Below are positions 8,620-15,875 of a stretch of DNA of 42,386 nucleotides, piece by piece. Source of the stretch: an uncultured Pseudoxanthomonas sp. (lineage in GTDB: Bacteria > Pseudomonadota > Gammaproteobacteria > Xanthomonadales > Xanthomonadaceae). The notes beneath the pieces were generated by a model. That model did not search any database. It worked only from the letters and a program-made list of their open reading frames with translations, and was not told where the DNA came from. Both the position numbers and the translations under genes were made by a program. Position 1 is the first letter of the stretch. Every line of letters begins with the position of its first letter. The stretch is taken from NCBI GenBank assembly GCA_937975725.1, contig CALJUL010000122.1:1-42386 (forward strand). Reading direction: 5' to 3'.

Positions 8620-9065
8620 GCACGCCACACCCCGACCTCGACGCCCTGCTGCGCGCGCGCCTGCCCGCCGGCGCGTCCCTGCAGATTCCCCCGCCCTGCC
8701 TGCTGGACATGCAGGGCGAACCGGTGGAGTACGTCGAAGGCCAGTCGCTGTCGATGCGCTTCCCGGTGCTCGCGCGCTACCGCAATCCCATCGGCCACAT
8801 GCAGGGCGGCTACATCGTCGCCGCCCTGGACAACACCCTGGGGCCGTTCTCCTACCTGATCGCCCCGCCCAGCGTGACCACTTCGCTCGACACCCAGTAC
8901 CTGCGCCCGGTGACCGCCGACCTGCCGCACATCACCTGCCACGCACGGCTGGTGGAACGCACCCGCCACCACCTCTTCCTGGCCGGCGAAGTCCGCGACG
9001 ACGCCGGCCGCGTGCTGGCGCTGTGCCAGGCCGTGTGCCAGATCCTGCCGCAGCAGGCTGCGTGA
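8616..9065 (+). CDS. PaaI-type hotdog-fold thioesterase
   Basis: A 149-residue single hotdog-fold protein of the PaaI/YbgC superfamily, expected to hydrolyse acyl-CoA thioesters in the cytoplasm. The GTG start at 8616 overlaps the preceding stop (GTGA). The core reads NPIGHMQGGYIVAALDNTLG, where the HMQGG-x9-D segment corresponds to the PaaI 'H-G-G...D' active-site helix; later strands are TSLDTQYLRPV and VCQIL. The extra N-terminal region (residues 1-45) is typical of the 4HBT subgroup in this lineage. The TGA stop (9063-9065) lies inside a REP-like sequence (ACGTGAGTCGCGACC type), so the repeat supplies the gene's end. The substrate is unknown. Confidence 0.85.
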   Translation: MSTPHPDLDALLRARLPAGASLQIPPPCLLDMQGEPVEYVEGQSLSMRFPVLARYRNPIGHMQGGYIVAALDNTLGPFSYLIAPPSVTTSLDTQYLRPVTADLPHITCHARLVERTRHHLFLAGEVRDDAGRVLALCQAVCQILPQQAA

Positions 9066-9476
9066 GTCGCGACCGCGGCAACCGGGAATTCCTATTCGCC
9101 GCGGATTGCACGGATGCACGCGGATAAGGCGACACGGGCGCCCTCTCTCAGGCCTGTAGGAGCGACGTAAGTCGCGACCGCGGCGCCGGCCATGGCATGA
9201 GCTGGCGATACGGATATGCAGCGATGCGTTCGCACGATGGATCGCGAGCGATGCGAGGCGAAGCGGCCATGTACGGACCAGGGATGCGCTGCCTCATCCG
9301 CTTTCCCTGCACCGGCGCAAGGTCATGAAGGCTTCGGGTTGGCGGTCGCGACTTACGTCGCTCCTACAGGAGGGAAAGGAGTGATATCCCTAGCGCCCTA
9401 TCCGCGCCGATCCGCGCAATCCGTGGCGAATAGGGCTTTCCCGGTATCGCAGTCGCGACTCACGTCGCTCCCACAC
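9062..9476. repeat. Nested REP composite element (pair inside a pair)
   Basis: The outer arms are inverted copies: the left arm starts at 9062 (GTGAGTCGCGACC, GGGAATTCC, then GCGGATTGCACGGATG) and runs to about 9130. The right arm (about 9396-9476) reads, on the other strand, GTGAGTCGCGACTG, CGGGAAAGCC, then CCACGGATTGCGCGGATC. Between them sits a second, complete convergent REP pair: GTAGGAGCGACGTAAGTCGC at 9156-9179 and its inverse at 9344-9368. The left outer REP lacks its first half, which merges into the thioesterase gene. The inner ~165 bp shows no gene that I would call. Confidence 0.8.
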
Positions 9477-9483
9477 CCGGGGA

Positions 9484-10053
9484 TCAGAACAGGGTGCCCT
9501 GCGGCGGGGGCGGCAGCGAATAGTCCAGCCGACCGGCGACCACGCGGGCGGGGTCCGAATAAGGGTGGGGTTCGTGGTGGCCGGGGCCGAGCAGGTGCAC
9601 CACGTCCCATCCGGCGGTCTTAAAGTCGTCAGCGATCAGTTGCCGGTGGCAGTGCCGCCAGTCGGCCTCGGCGCAGAGGATGGCGGTGCGGCGATGCGCG
9701 GCCGTGCCGGCCAGGCGGTCGCGTGCGGCACGGTAGGCGGCGGTGTCCATGTAGTCGGCATAGCCGCGGAAGCCGGCGCTGCGCCAGCCGGTGTTGGGAG
9801 AATCCGGGCGCGGGTCGCGGCGCCCGCCCAGCGCCGGCAGCGGCAGGTAGTCGATGCCGGCACGCGCCAGCGCCGGGGCCATCGCCGCGGCGGCGTACTG
9901 CGGATGCCGACGCGAGGCCGGGAACCGCCGCACGTCGGCCACCACCGCGATGTCCGCGCCCATCAGCAGTTCCAGCAACGCTTCCCAGCCGCGCGTGGAA
10001 TGGCCCAGGGTCCAGAGCGCGCGCACGTCAGTGCAGGTCGAAACGGTCCGCAT
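9484..10053 (-). CDS. DUF488 domain protein
   Basis: A protein of up to 189 residues with the DUF488 pattern: LWTLGHSTR near the N-terminus, VVADVRRFPASRRHPQY, DYLPLPALGGRRD, an aromatic-rich FRGYADYM segment, and AILCAEADWRHCHR towards the end. DUF488 proteins are small cytoplasmic proteins with a conserved Cys/His region and no firmly established function. The ATG at 10053 overlaps the omega-amidase gene by 26 bp. A GTG at 10026, just after that gene's TGA, would give a protein starting right at the conserved block and fits family starts equally well. It is the last gene of a three-gene minus-strand group. Confidence 0.85.
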   Translation of the reverse strand: MRTVSTCTDVRALWTLGHSTRGWEALLELLMGADIAVVADVRRFPASRRHPQYAAAAMAPALARAGIDYLPLPALGGRRDPRPDSPNTGWRSAGFRGYADYMDTAAYRAARDRLAGTAAHRRTAILCAEADWRHCHRQLIADDFKTAGWDVVHLLGPGHHEPHPYSDPARVVAGRLDYSLPPPPQGTLF

Positions 10054-10825
10054 CCAGCATGGCGGGGAAGCGTTCGCGGTGTTCGGCCAGCGCCTGCGCG
10101 GAGATCGTCGTGGTGGCCACGCCCTCTTCCGCCGGCATCTCCACCAGCGGCTGGCCGAGCATGTCGATCACCGCGCTGTCGCCGGAATACGCCAGCCCGT
10201 TGCCGTCGCTGCCGACGCGATTGACCGCCGCCACGTAGCACAGGTTCTCGATGGCGCGCGCGCGCAGCAGGGTCTTCCACGCGTAGGCGCGCGCGGCCGG
10301 CCAGTTGGCGACGAAGAGTTGCAGGTCGAAGTCCAACTGTCCCGGCCGCTCCACGTCGTAGCGGTTGCGCGCGTACACCGGGAAGCGCAGGTCGTAGCAG
10401 ACCAGCGGATTGATCCGCCAGCCCTTCCATTCCACCGTCAACCGCTCGCGGCCCGCGGCGTACCGCTGGTGCTCATTGGCGTAGCGGAACAGGTGGCGCT
10501 TGTCGTAGTGGCGCAGGCCGCCGTCCGGCGTGGCCCACAGCAGGCGGTTGAACACGCCTTCCGGCGTGCGCAGTTGCACGCTGCCGGCGACGGCCGCGCC
10601 CAGCGCTTCCGCCTGCCGCCGCATCCATTCCACCGTCGGCCCGTCCATGCCTTCGGCCTGGCCGATGGCCTCGTTGCTGAAGCCGCTGGTGAAGGTCTCC
10701 GGCAGGATCACCAGGTCGGTGTGCCCGGCCAGTGGCGCGATCAGCGCGCCGTAGTAGTCGCGGTTGCCCGCCGGGTCGTGCCAGCGCGTGGCGCCCTGGA
10801 CGAGGGAAATGCGGAGGTCTTGCAT
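10028..10825 (-). CDS. Nitrilase-family omega-amidase (YafV-like)
   Basis: A 265-residue carbon-nitrogen hydrolase. The catalytic triad is visible: E43 in ILPETFTSGF, K109 in YDKRHLF and C143 in VCYDLRFP. The E-T-F-T-S-G-F motif and the YDKRHLFRYANEH segment are typical of the YafV/Nit2 omega-amidase branch, which hydrolyses alpha-ketoglutaramate and related alpha-keto-omega-amidates. The start ATG at 10825 begins MQDLRISLVQGA. It lies 53 bp downstream of the aminotransferase gene on the same strand. Glutamine-using aminotransferases produce the amide substrate, so the pair fits the glutamine transaminase/omega-amidase route, often used in methionine salvage. The assignment is by motif and context. 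Confidence 0.9.
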   Translation of the reverse strand: MQDLRISLVQGATRWHDPAGNRDYYGALIAPLAGHTDLVILPETFTSGFSNEAIGQAEGMDGPTVEWMRRQAEALGAAVAGSVQLRTPEGVFNRLLWATPDGGLRHYDKRHLFRYANEHQRYAAGRERLTVEWKGWRINPLVCYDLRFPVYARNRYDVERPGQLDFDLQLFVANWPAARAYAWKTLLRARAIENLCYVAAVNRVGSDGNGLAYSGDSAVIDMLGQPLVEMPAEEGVATTTISAQALAEHRERFPAMLDADRFDLH

Positions 10826-10861
10826 GGTTCGGAATTCCTGCTTGCATTTAAAACGAAACGA

Positions 10862-10878
10862 AACCCCTCCTACAGGGG
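10862..10878. repeat. Half REP-like palindrome
   Basis: The sequence CCCCTCCTACAGGGGTC lies between the aminotransferase stop and the omega-amidase start, on the minus-strand transcript. It matches one end of the GTAGGAGGGG variant and can form a short hairpin. It may reduce readthrough or stabilise the upstream message; this is inference. Confidence 0.5.
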
Positions 10879-12030
10879 TCAGAGCTTCTTCAAGCGCTCG
10901 ATGGCGGCGTCCAGCGTGGCCTCGTTCTTGGCGAAGCACAGCCGCGCCAGGCGCTGGCCGGCCGGCGGGGTTTCGTAGAACGGCGACAGCGGGATGGCAG
11001 TGACGCCATGCTCGACCGTCAGCCACTTCACGAATTCGGCATCCGGCAGATCGCTGACCGCCGAATAGTCCACCAACTGGAAATACCCGCCCGGCACCGC
11101 CAGCGGCTTCAGCTTCGTGCCCAGCAACTGCTCGCGGAAGCGGTCGCGCTTGGCCTGGTAGAACGCGCCCAGTTGCTCGTAGTGCTCCGGCTCGTCGCGG
11201 ATCATCGCGGCGAAGGCGTGCTGGGCCGGGGCGAAGGTGCAGAACACGTTGTACTGGTGGACCTTGCGGAACTCCGCGCTCAGCGCCGGCGGCGCGATGG
11301 CGTAGCCGATCTTCCAGCCGGTGCAGTGGTAGGTCTTGCCGAAGCTGGACACCACGAACGCGCGCGCGGCCAGCTCCGGGTAGCGCAGCACGGATTCGTG
11401 GCGGCGGCCGTCGAACACGATGTGCTCGTACACCTCGTCGGAGACCAGGTAGATGCCGGTGCCTTCCAGCAGCGCGGACAGCGCGCGCAGGTCGGCCTCG
11501 CCGAACATCGCGCCGGACGGGTTGTGCGGGCTGTTGACGATCAGCAGGCGCGTGCGCGGAGTGACGGCGGCGCGCACGCGGTCCCAGTCCACGGCGAACG
11601 TCTGCGGGTCCAGCGGCACGTGCACGGCGCGGGCGCCGGCCAGTTCGATGGCCGGCTCGTAGCTGTCGTAGGCGGGGTCGAGGACGATGACCTCCTCGCC
11701 CGGCCGCACCACCGCGTGGATGGCGTTGAACAGCGCTTCGGTGGCGCCGCTGGTGACGGTGACCTCGGTGTCCGGGTCCACCTGCCGCCCGTAGCAGCGC
11801 AGCGCCTTCTCGGCGATGGCCTGGCGCAGCGGCGCCACCCCGGTCATCGGCGCGTACTGGTTGTGGCCGGCGCGCATGGCGCGGTCCAGTTCGTCCACCA
11901 GCCGCGGCGGAACGGCGAAATCGGGGAAGCCCTGCCCCAGGTTGACGGCGCCGTGCTCGGCGGCCAGTTGCGACATCACGGTGAAGATGGTGGTGCCCAC
12001 CTTGGGCAGTTTGGTCTGGGGCTGCGGCAT
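10879..12030 (-). CDS. Methionine-type PLP aminotransferase (class I/II)
   Basis: A 383-residue fold-type I aminotransferase. The ATG at 12030 gives MPQPQTKLPKVGTTIF, the usual start of YbdL-like methionine/glutamine aminotransferases; an upstream extension would run into the divergent promoter. Visible motifs are NLGQGFPDF, the PLP phosphate-binding TSGATEAL, NSPHNPSG, the cofactor aspartate region SDEVYEHIVFDG, and Schiff-base lysine K232 in SSFGKTYHCTGWKIGY. R in RLCFAK probably binds the substrate carboxylate. Family members transaminate methionine or glutamine with keto acids such as 2-keto-4-methylthiobutyrate. The omega-amidase gene follows, supporting use of glutamine as amino donor. 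The gene diverges from the DUF3293 gene across 73 bp. Confidence 0.9.
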   Translation of the reverse strand: MPQPQTKLPKVGTTIFTVMSQLAAEHGAVNLGQGFPDFAVPPRLVDELDRAMRAGHNQYAPMTGVAPLRQAIAEKALRCYGRQVDPDTEVTVTSGATEALFNAIHAVVRPGEEVIVLDPAYDSYEPAIELAGARAVHVPLDPQTFAVDWDRVRAAVTPRTRLLIVNSPHNPSGAMFGEADLRALSALLEGTGIYLVSDEVYEHIVFDGRRHESVLRYPELAARAFVVSSFGKTYHCTGWKIGYAIAPPALSAEFRKVHQYNVFCTFAPAQHAFAAMIRDEPEHYEQLGAFYQAKRDRFREQLLGTKLKPLAVPGGYFQLVDYSAVSDLPDAEFVKWLTVEHGVTAIPLSPFYETPPAGQRLARLCFAKNEATLDAAIERLKKL

Positions 12031-12103
12031 CCCGGCGGTCCGGCGCTCGATGGGGGAGGAAGGCGGAGTGTACGCGCTCCGCAAGACGCGCGATGATGCG
12101 CCC

Positions 12104-12592
12104 ATGGAGCCTCCCGCCACCTTGCACAGCGTCCCCGAAGCCGAACGCGCGCGGCTGGCCACGGCCTGGGCGGCGGCGCACTACTTCGTCACAGTGGGCC
12201 GCGAGGAATGGCTGTTCTGCGTGGGCATGACCGCGCCCGACGTCGAGCGCCAACTGATGGCGGAGCGCTATCTGTTCATCACCGCCTGGAATCCCCCGCC
12301 CGGCGAATCGCCGCGCGCCTTCAACGACGAAGCGCACCTGCGCCTGCAACGGCGGATCGAGGCGCTGGGCTTCGACTACCACCCCTCGCTGGGCTGCAAC
12401 AACCAGGGCGGCATGGTCGAGCATGGCTGGTGCGTGCTGGACCCCACCGAGGCGCAGGCCGACGCGCTGGCGCTGGAGTTCGGCCAGGGCGGCACCCTGC
12501 TCTGGCGCGCCGGCGAGCCGGTGCGGCTGCGCATGATGTGGCCGCGCCCGCCGCAGGCCGACGACGAGCCGCATACCGACTGGATGGGTTGA
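12104..12592 (+). CDS. DUF3293 family protein
   Basis: A 162-residue protein. The ATG at 12104 is the first start after the divergent intergenic region. It contains FITAWNPPPGESPRAFND, followed by repeated charged helix, LGCNNQGGMVEHGWCVLD and ALEFGQGGTLLWRAG. This order (ITA-NP, then an N-rich loop, then an E-H-W and a F-Q-G-G segment) matches DUF3293, a small cytoplasmic family without known function. In this copy the EHGWCVLD region is intact. The last 30 residues are Pro/Asp-rich. It is followed by 121 bp containing a promoter candidate for the ccm operon, so it is probably a separate unit. Confidence 0.82.
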   Translation: MEPPATLHSVPEAERARLATAWAAAHYFVTVGREEWLFCVGMTAPDVERQLMAERYLFITAWNPPPGESPRAFNDEAHLRLQRRIEALGFDYHPSLGCNNQGGMVEHGWCVLDPTEAQADALALEFGQGGTLLWRAGEPVRLRMMWPRPPQADDEPHTDWMG

Positions 12593-12652
12593 GCAAGCTG
12601 CGACCTTCTGGCGCGACCGTCTGTCGCAGGCCGGCACCGCGGGCGCTCGGCT

Positions 12653-12658
12653 TACAAT
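12653..12658 (+). promoter_or_regulatory. Candidate -10 element for the ccm operon
   Basis: TACAAT lies 56 bp before the ccmA ATG, in an otherwise GC-rich gap. No good -35 is seen at 16-18 bp, so this is only a candidate. Confidence 0.35.
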
Positions 12659-12713
12659 GGGCGGCCGAGACCCAGGACACTCCAGCCTCCCCGCCGCGGG
12701 AACGCCCGACCCG

Positions 12714-13364
12714 ATGACCGACGCTCCCGTTTCCCCGCCGCCGCTGCTGGCCGCGCGCGGCCTGGCCTTCTCGCGCAACGACGAGCCGGTGTTCGGGCCG
12801 CTGGACTTCGCCGTGGACGCGGGCGAAGCCCTGCTGGTGCAGGGCGGCAACGGCGTGGGCAAGACCACCCTGCTGCGGGTGCTGGCCGGCCTGCTGCGCG
12901 CCGACGCCGGCCACGTCGACATCGACGGCCAGCCCGCCGGCCCGTCGCGCCGCGCCCACGCCATGGCCTACCTGGGCCACCTGCCGGCGCTGAAGGCCGA
13001 CCTGAACGCGCTGGAGAACCTGAACTTCCTCTGCGGCCTGCACGGCCGCCGCGCCCGCCAGATGCCCGGCAACGCCCTGGCGATGGTGGGCCTGGCCGGC
13101 TACGAGGACGCCCTGGCCCGGCAACTGTCCGCCGGCCAGAAGAAGCGCCTGTCGCTGGCCCGCCTGTGGCTGTCGCCCGCCCCGCTGTGGCTGCTGGACG
13201 AGCCCTACGCCAACCTGGACCTGGACGGCATCACCCTGGTCAACCGGATGATCTCCGCCCACCTGCGCGACGGCGGCGCCGCCCTGGTCACCACCCACGG
13301 CGCCTATGCGGCGCCGCCGGTGCAGACCCGGATGCTGGTGATGGCGCGCGGAGGCAACGCATGA
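12714..13364 (+). CDS. ccmA: Heme exporter ATP-binding protein CcmA
   Basis: A 216-residue ABC ATPase of System I cytochrome c maturation. With CcmB and CcmC it forms the membrane complex that releases heme-loaded CcmE. The start ATG at 12714 (MTDAPVSPPP) precedes the conserved LLAARGLAFSRNDEPVF. Walker A is GGNGVGKTT, the signature is LSAGQKKRLSLARL, and Walker B is LWLLDEPYANLD, the typical CcmA wording. Residues needed for ATP hydrolysis are present. The gene leads the operon; its stop overlaps an ATGA at 13361, the position where ccmB would normally start, but ccmB now starts 292 bp further on. Confidence 0.93.
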   Translation: MTDAPVSPPPLLAARGLAFSRNDEPVFGPLDFAVDAGEALLVQGGNGVGKTTLLRVLAGLLRADAGHVDIDGQPAGPSRRAHAMAYLGHLPALKADLNALENLNFLCGLHGRRARQMPGNALAMVGLAGYEDALARQLSAGQKKRLSLARLWLSPAPLWLLDEPYANLDLDGITLVNRMISAHLRDGGAALVTTHGAYAAPPVQTRMLVMARGGNA

Positions 13365-13656
13365 GCGCGACCGCCATGCCCGTCCGTCACCAGCCAACCG
13401 CTCCCTGCCCCGTTCACGGGGTAGCGTTGGGGTGGGTGGGCGCCGGAGTTGCGGAGGTTTCCGTTTCCACCTCGTATCCGGCGATGCGGTCCGAAGGGGG
13501 TGCAGTACGGAAACAGCAGCGAGAGCTGGCTGCGTGCGGCTTCGTTCGGCGTCCATCCCTGCCTTCCCCCGCAAGCGCGGGAAAGGGTTGCTTCCTTCTG
13601 TCCCGGCCTTGGCTGGATGGCGAGGGAAGAAACGGCCATTCGCGGAGGATGACCGC
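13365..13656. repeat. Non-coding repeat insertion between ccmA and ccmB
   Basis: The 292-bp spacer has two hairpins: CCCCGTTCACGGGG (about 13407-13420) and CCCGCAAGCGCGGG (about 13568-13581). Both are of the CCCCCGC-AAGC-GCGGG palindrome type common between xanthomonad genes. The minus strand reads PTPTLPRERGRE-like, a hallmark of such repeats rather than of a protein. A small plus ORF (13361-13660, ATGA-coupled to ccmA) runs through it but has no recognisable content, so I treat it as non-coding. RBS GGAGGA (13644-13649) at the right edge serves ccmB. Confidence 0.65.
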
Positions 13657-14343
13657 ATGAACGCGGCGCCCTCGCTCATGCAGACCGCCCGCGCCCTGGT
13701 CGGGCGCGACCTGAGGCTGCTGTGGCGCCGTCGTGGCGACGCCTTGCAGCCGGCCCTGTTCGCGCTGCTGGTGGTGGTGCTGTTCGCGCTGGGCCTGGGC
13801 ACCTCGCCGCAGGCGCTGTCGAAGGTGGCGCCGGCGGTGCTGTGGGTGGCCGTGCTGCTGGCCGGCCTGCTGTCGCTGGACACGCTGTTCCGCGGCGACG
13901 CCGAGGACGGCTCGCTCGAACAATGGATCCTGGCGCCGGTGCCGCTGGCCTGGCTGGTGCTGGTGCGGGTGCTGACCCACTGGGCCACCACGGCGCTGCC
14001 GCTGGTGCTGGCCACGCCGCTGCTGGGCGAGATGCTGCACCTGCCGCGCAGCGAACTGCCGATGCTGCTGGCCACGCTGGCGCTGGGCACGCCGCTGCTG
14101 AGCCTGCTCGGCGCGGTGGTCGCCGCGCTGACGGTCGGCATGAGGCGCTCTGGTATCCTTGTGGCCCTGCTGGCGCTGCCGTTGTACGTGCCCGTGCTGG
14201 TGTTCGGCGCCGGCGCGGTGGCCGCTGGCGCGCAAGGGCTGGATGCCTCCGGCGCCCTCCTCTGGCTGGGTGCCGGCCTACTGCTGTCGCTGCTGCTGGC
14301 GCCGCTGGCCGCCGCCGCGGCGATCCGCATCGCCCTGACCTGA
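13657..14343 (+). CDS. ccmB: Heme exporter permease CcmB
   Basis: A 228-residue inner-membrane protein. The ATG at 13657 has GGAGGA 7 bp upstream and gives MNAAPSLMQTARALVGRDLR, followed by LLWRRRGDALQPALFALL, the standard CcmB opening. About six membrane helices follow, with the CcmB-specific stretches LLSLDTLFRGDAEDGSLEQW (loop) and LGTPLLSLLGAV. It pairs with CcmA as an ABC-type module that drives release of holo-CcmE from CcmC. Length equals the family norm, so despite the insertion upstream the gene itself is complete. ccmC follows after 15 bp. Confidence 0.93.
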   Translation: MNAAPSLMQTARALVGRDLRLLWRRRGDALQPALFALLVVVLFALGLGTSPQALSKVAPAVLWVAVLLAGLLSLDTLFRGDAEDGSLEQWILAPVPLAWLVLVRVLTHWATTALPLVLATPLLGEMLHLPRSELPMLLATLALGTPLLSLLGAVVAALTVGMRRSGILVALLALPLYVPVLVFGAGAVAAGAQGLDASGALLWLGAGLLLSLLLAPLAAAAAIRIALT

Positions 14344-14358
14344 AGACCGACGCTGCGC

Positions 14359-15117
14359 ATGAATCCTCTCGTCCGCTGGTTCCACCAACTCGGCTCGCCG
14401 CCCTACTTCGACCGCTTCGCCGCGCGCTGGACGCCGTGGTGCTACCTGGCCGCCGTCGCGCTGATGGGCGCGGGCCTGTGGCAGGCGCTGTTCGTGGTGC
14501 CGGCCGACTACCAGCAGGGCGACAGCTTCCGCATCCTCTACATCCACGTGCCCAGCGCGTGGATGAGCATGTTCGTGTTCGGCCTGATGGCGTTCTACGC
14601 GGCCATCGCGCTGGTCTGGCGGATCAAGCTGTGCGAGATCCTGGCGATGGCCTGCGCGCCGATCGGCGCTGCGTTCACCGTCATCACCCTGGCCACCGGC
14701 AGCATCTGGGGCAAGCCCATGTGGGGCACGTGGTGGGACTGGGACCCGCGCCTGACCACCGAGCTGATCCTGCTGTTCATGTACCTGGGCGTGATGGGCC
14801 TGTACGGCGCCATCGACGACCGCCGCAACGCCGCGCGCGCGGCCGGCCTGCTGTCCATCGTGGGCGTGGCGCTGTTGCCGGTGATCCGCTACTCGGTGGT
14901 GTGGTGGAACTCGCTGCACCAGGGCCAGACCATCCGCGTGTTCGGCCAGTCCAGCATGGACGACAGCATGATGCTGCCGCTGGTGCTGATGGTGGCCGCC
15001 ACCAAGTTCTGGTTCGCCGGCTCGCTGCTGGCGCGCGCGCGCGCCGACAACCTGCGCCGCGAGGCCGGCAAGGACTGGGTGCTGCGGCTGGCCGCGCCCG
15101 CGGAGCGCGCGCCATGA
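14359..15117 (+). CDS. ccmC: Heme-handling protein CcmC
   Basis: A 252-residue six-helix membrane protein that loads heme onto CcmE. The tryptophan-rich heme-binding WWD motif is present as GTWWDWDPRLTTEL on the periplasmic side. The two flanking heme-ligand histidines are in YIHVPSAWMSM and NSLHQGQTI. The ATG at 14359 lies 15 bp after ccmB. The C-terminus is about 10-15 residues longer than E. coli CcmC, Arg/Ala-rich and cytoplasmic. Its TGA overlaps the ccmD ATG (ATGA). This is a clear, complete ccmC. Confidence 0.95.
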   Translation: MNPLVRWFHQLGSPPYFDRFAARWTPWCYLAAVALMGAGLWQALFVVPADYQQGDSFRILYIHVPSAWMSMFVFGLMAFYAAIALVWRIKLCEILAMACAPIGAAFTVITLATGSIWGKPMWGTWWDWDPRLTTELILLFMYLGVMGLYGAIDDRRNAARAAGLLSIVGVALLPVIRYSVVWWNSLHQGQTIRVFGQSSMDDSMMLPLVLMVAATKFWFAGSLLARARADNLRREAGKDWVLRLAAPAERAP

Positions 15118-15281
15118 GCTACTTCGGATACGTGGCCGGTGCCTACGCGGTGTTCGCCGCCGTGCTGGCCTGGGACTTCCTTTCCCCACGCCTGCAGGTG
15201 CGCCGCGAACTGCGCGCCGCCCGCCTGCGCGCGGCGCGCGAGACCCGCCGCAGCGCTGCCCCCGCCGAACTGGAACGCTGA
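15114..15281 (+). CDS. ccmD: Heme exporter subunit CcmD
   Basis: A 55-residue single-pass membrane peptide. MSYFGYVAGAYAVFAAVLAWDFL forms the one helix with the family aromatic 'Y-F-Y-V' face, followed by a basic cytoplasmic tail (RRELRAARLRAARETRR). CcmD stabilises the CcmABC-CcmE complex and is needed for holo-CcmE release. It is identified from position between ccmC (ATGA overlap) and ccmE (3 bp gap), size and topology; sequence alone would be too short. Confidence 0.9.
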   Translation: MSYFGYVAGAYAVFAAVLAWDFLSPRLQVRRELRAARLRAARETRRSAAPAELER

Positions 15282-15284
15282 CCG

Positions 15285-15746
15285 ATGAATCCCGTCCGCC
15301 GCCGCCGCCTGCTGTTCGTGCTGCTCGCCGTCGTGGTGGCCGGCATCGCCACCGCGCTGATCGCGATGGCCCTGCAACGCAACGTGGCCTACCTGTACAC
15401 GCCGGCCGAAGTGCTGCGCGGCGAGGCCGGCGAGGCCCGCTTCCGCCTGGGCGGCATGGTCGAGAAAGGCTCGTTCCAGCGCGAGCCGGGCTCGCTGGTC
15501 TCGCACTTCCGCGTCACCGACGGCGATGCGCAACTGACGGTGCGCTACGACAAGATCCTGCCGGACCTGTTCCGCGAGGGCCAGGCGGTGGTCGCCACTG
15601 GCACCATGCAGGGCGACGTGTTCGTGGCCGAGAACGTGCTGGCCAAGCACGACGAGGCCTACATGCCCAAGGAAGTGGCCGACAAGATGGGCAAGGCGCA
15701 CGAGAAGCACGACGTGCAGGCCGCGCCGGCGGAGCAGGCGCCTTGA
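15285..15746 (+). CDS. ccmE: Periplasmic heme chaperone CcmE
   Basis: A 153-residue membrane-anchored OB-fold protein that binds heme covalently and passes it to CcmF. Residues 8-30 form the anchor after a basic RRRRLLF start. The heme-binding histidine is H122 in VLAKHDEAYMP, with Y126 in the axial-ligand position of the H-DE-Y motif. VRYDKILPDLFREGQ and ATGTMQGD are standard CcmE strands. The tail (KMGKAHEKHDVQAAPAEQAP) is flexible and His-containing, as often seen. It begins 3 bp after ccmD. Confidence 0.94.
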   Translation: MNPVRRRRLLFVLLAVVVAGIATALIAMALQRNVAYLYTPAEVLRGEAGEARFRLGGMVEKGSFQREPGSLVSHFRVTDGDAQLTVRYDKILPDLFREGQAVVATGTMQGDVFVAENVLAKHDEAYMPKEVADKMGKAHEKHDVQAAPAEQAP

Positions 15747-15875
15747 CCGGTTTATGGGAAGAGGCCGGAGGCCAGAGGCACGGGCCCAGGGAACACCCGG
15801 AGCCGCCACGCGTCCGTCTTTCGCATTCGCCTTCCCCGGCTTCCGGCCCCTGGCCCCCGACCCCTGCGGCTCCCC
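15747..15875. repeat. Degenerate inverted repeat between ccmE and ccmF
   Basis: A 129-bp gap in an otherwise tightly packed operon. It holds related GC-rich blocks in opposite orientation (GGCCGGAGGCCAGAGG near 15763 and CTTCCGGCCCCTGGCCCC near 15839). No gene is supported. It resembles the 'GGCCAGAGGCC' intergenic repeats seen in xanthomonads; the arms match only imperfectly. Confidence 0.5.

Noticed and set aside
13361..13660. 99-codon plus ORF coupled to ccmA by ATGA
   Set aside because: No recognisable sequence, lies over two hairpins and an intergenic repeat; kept only as a finding.
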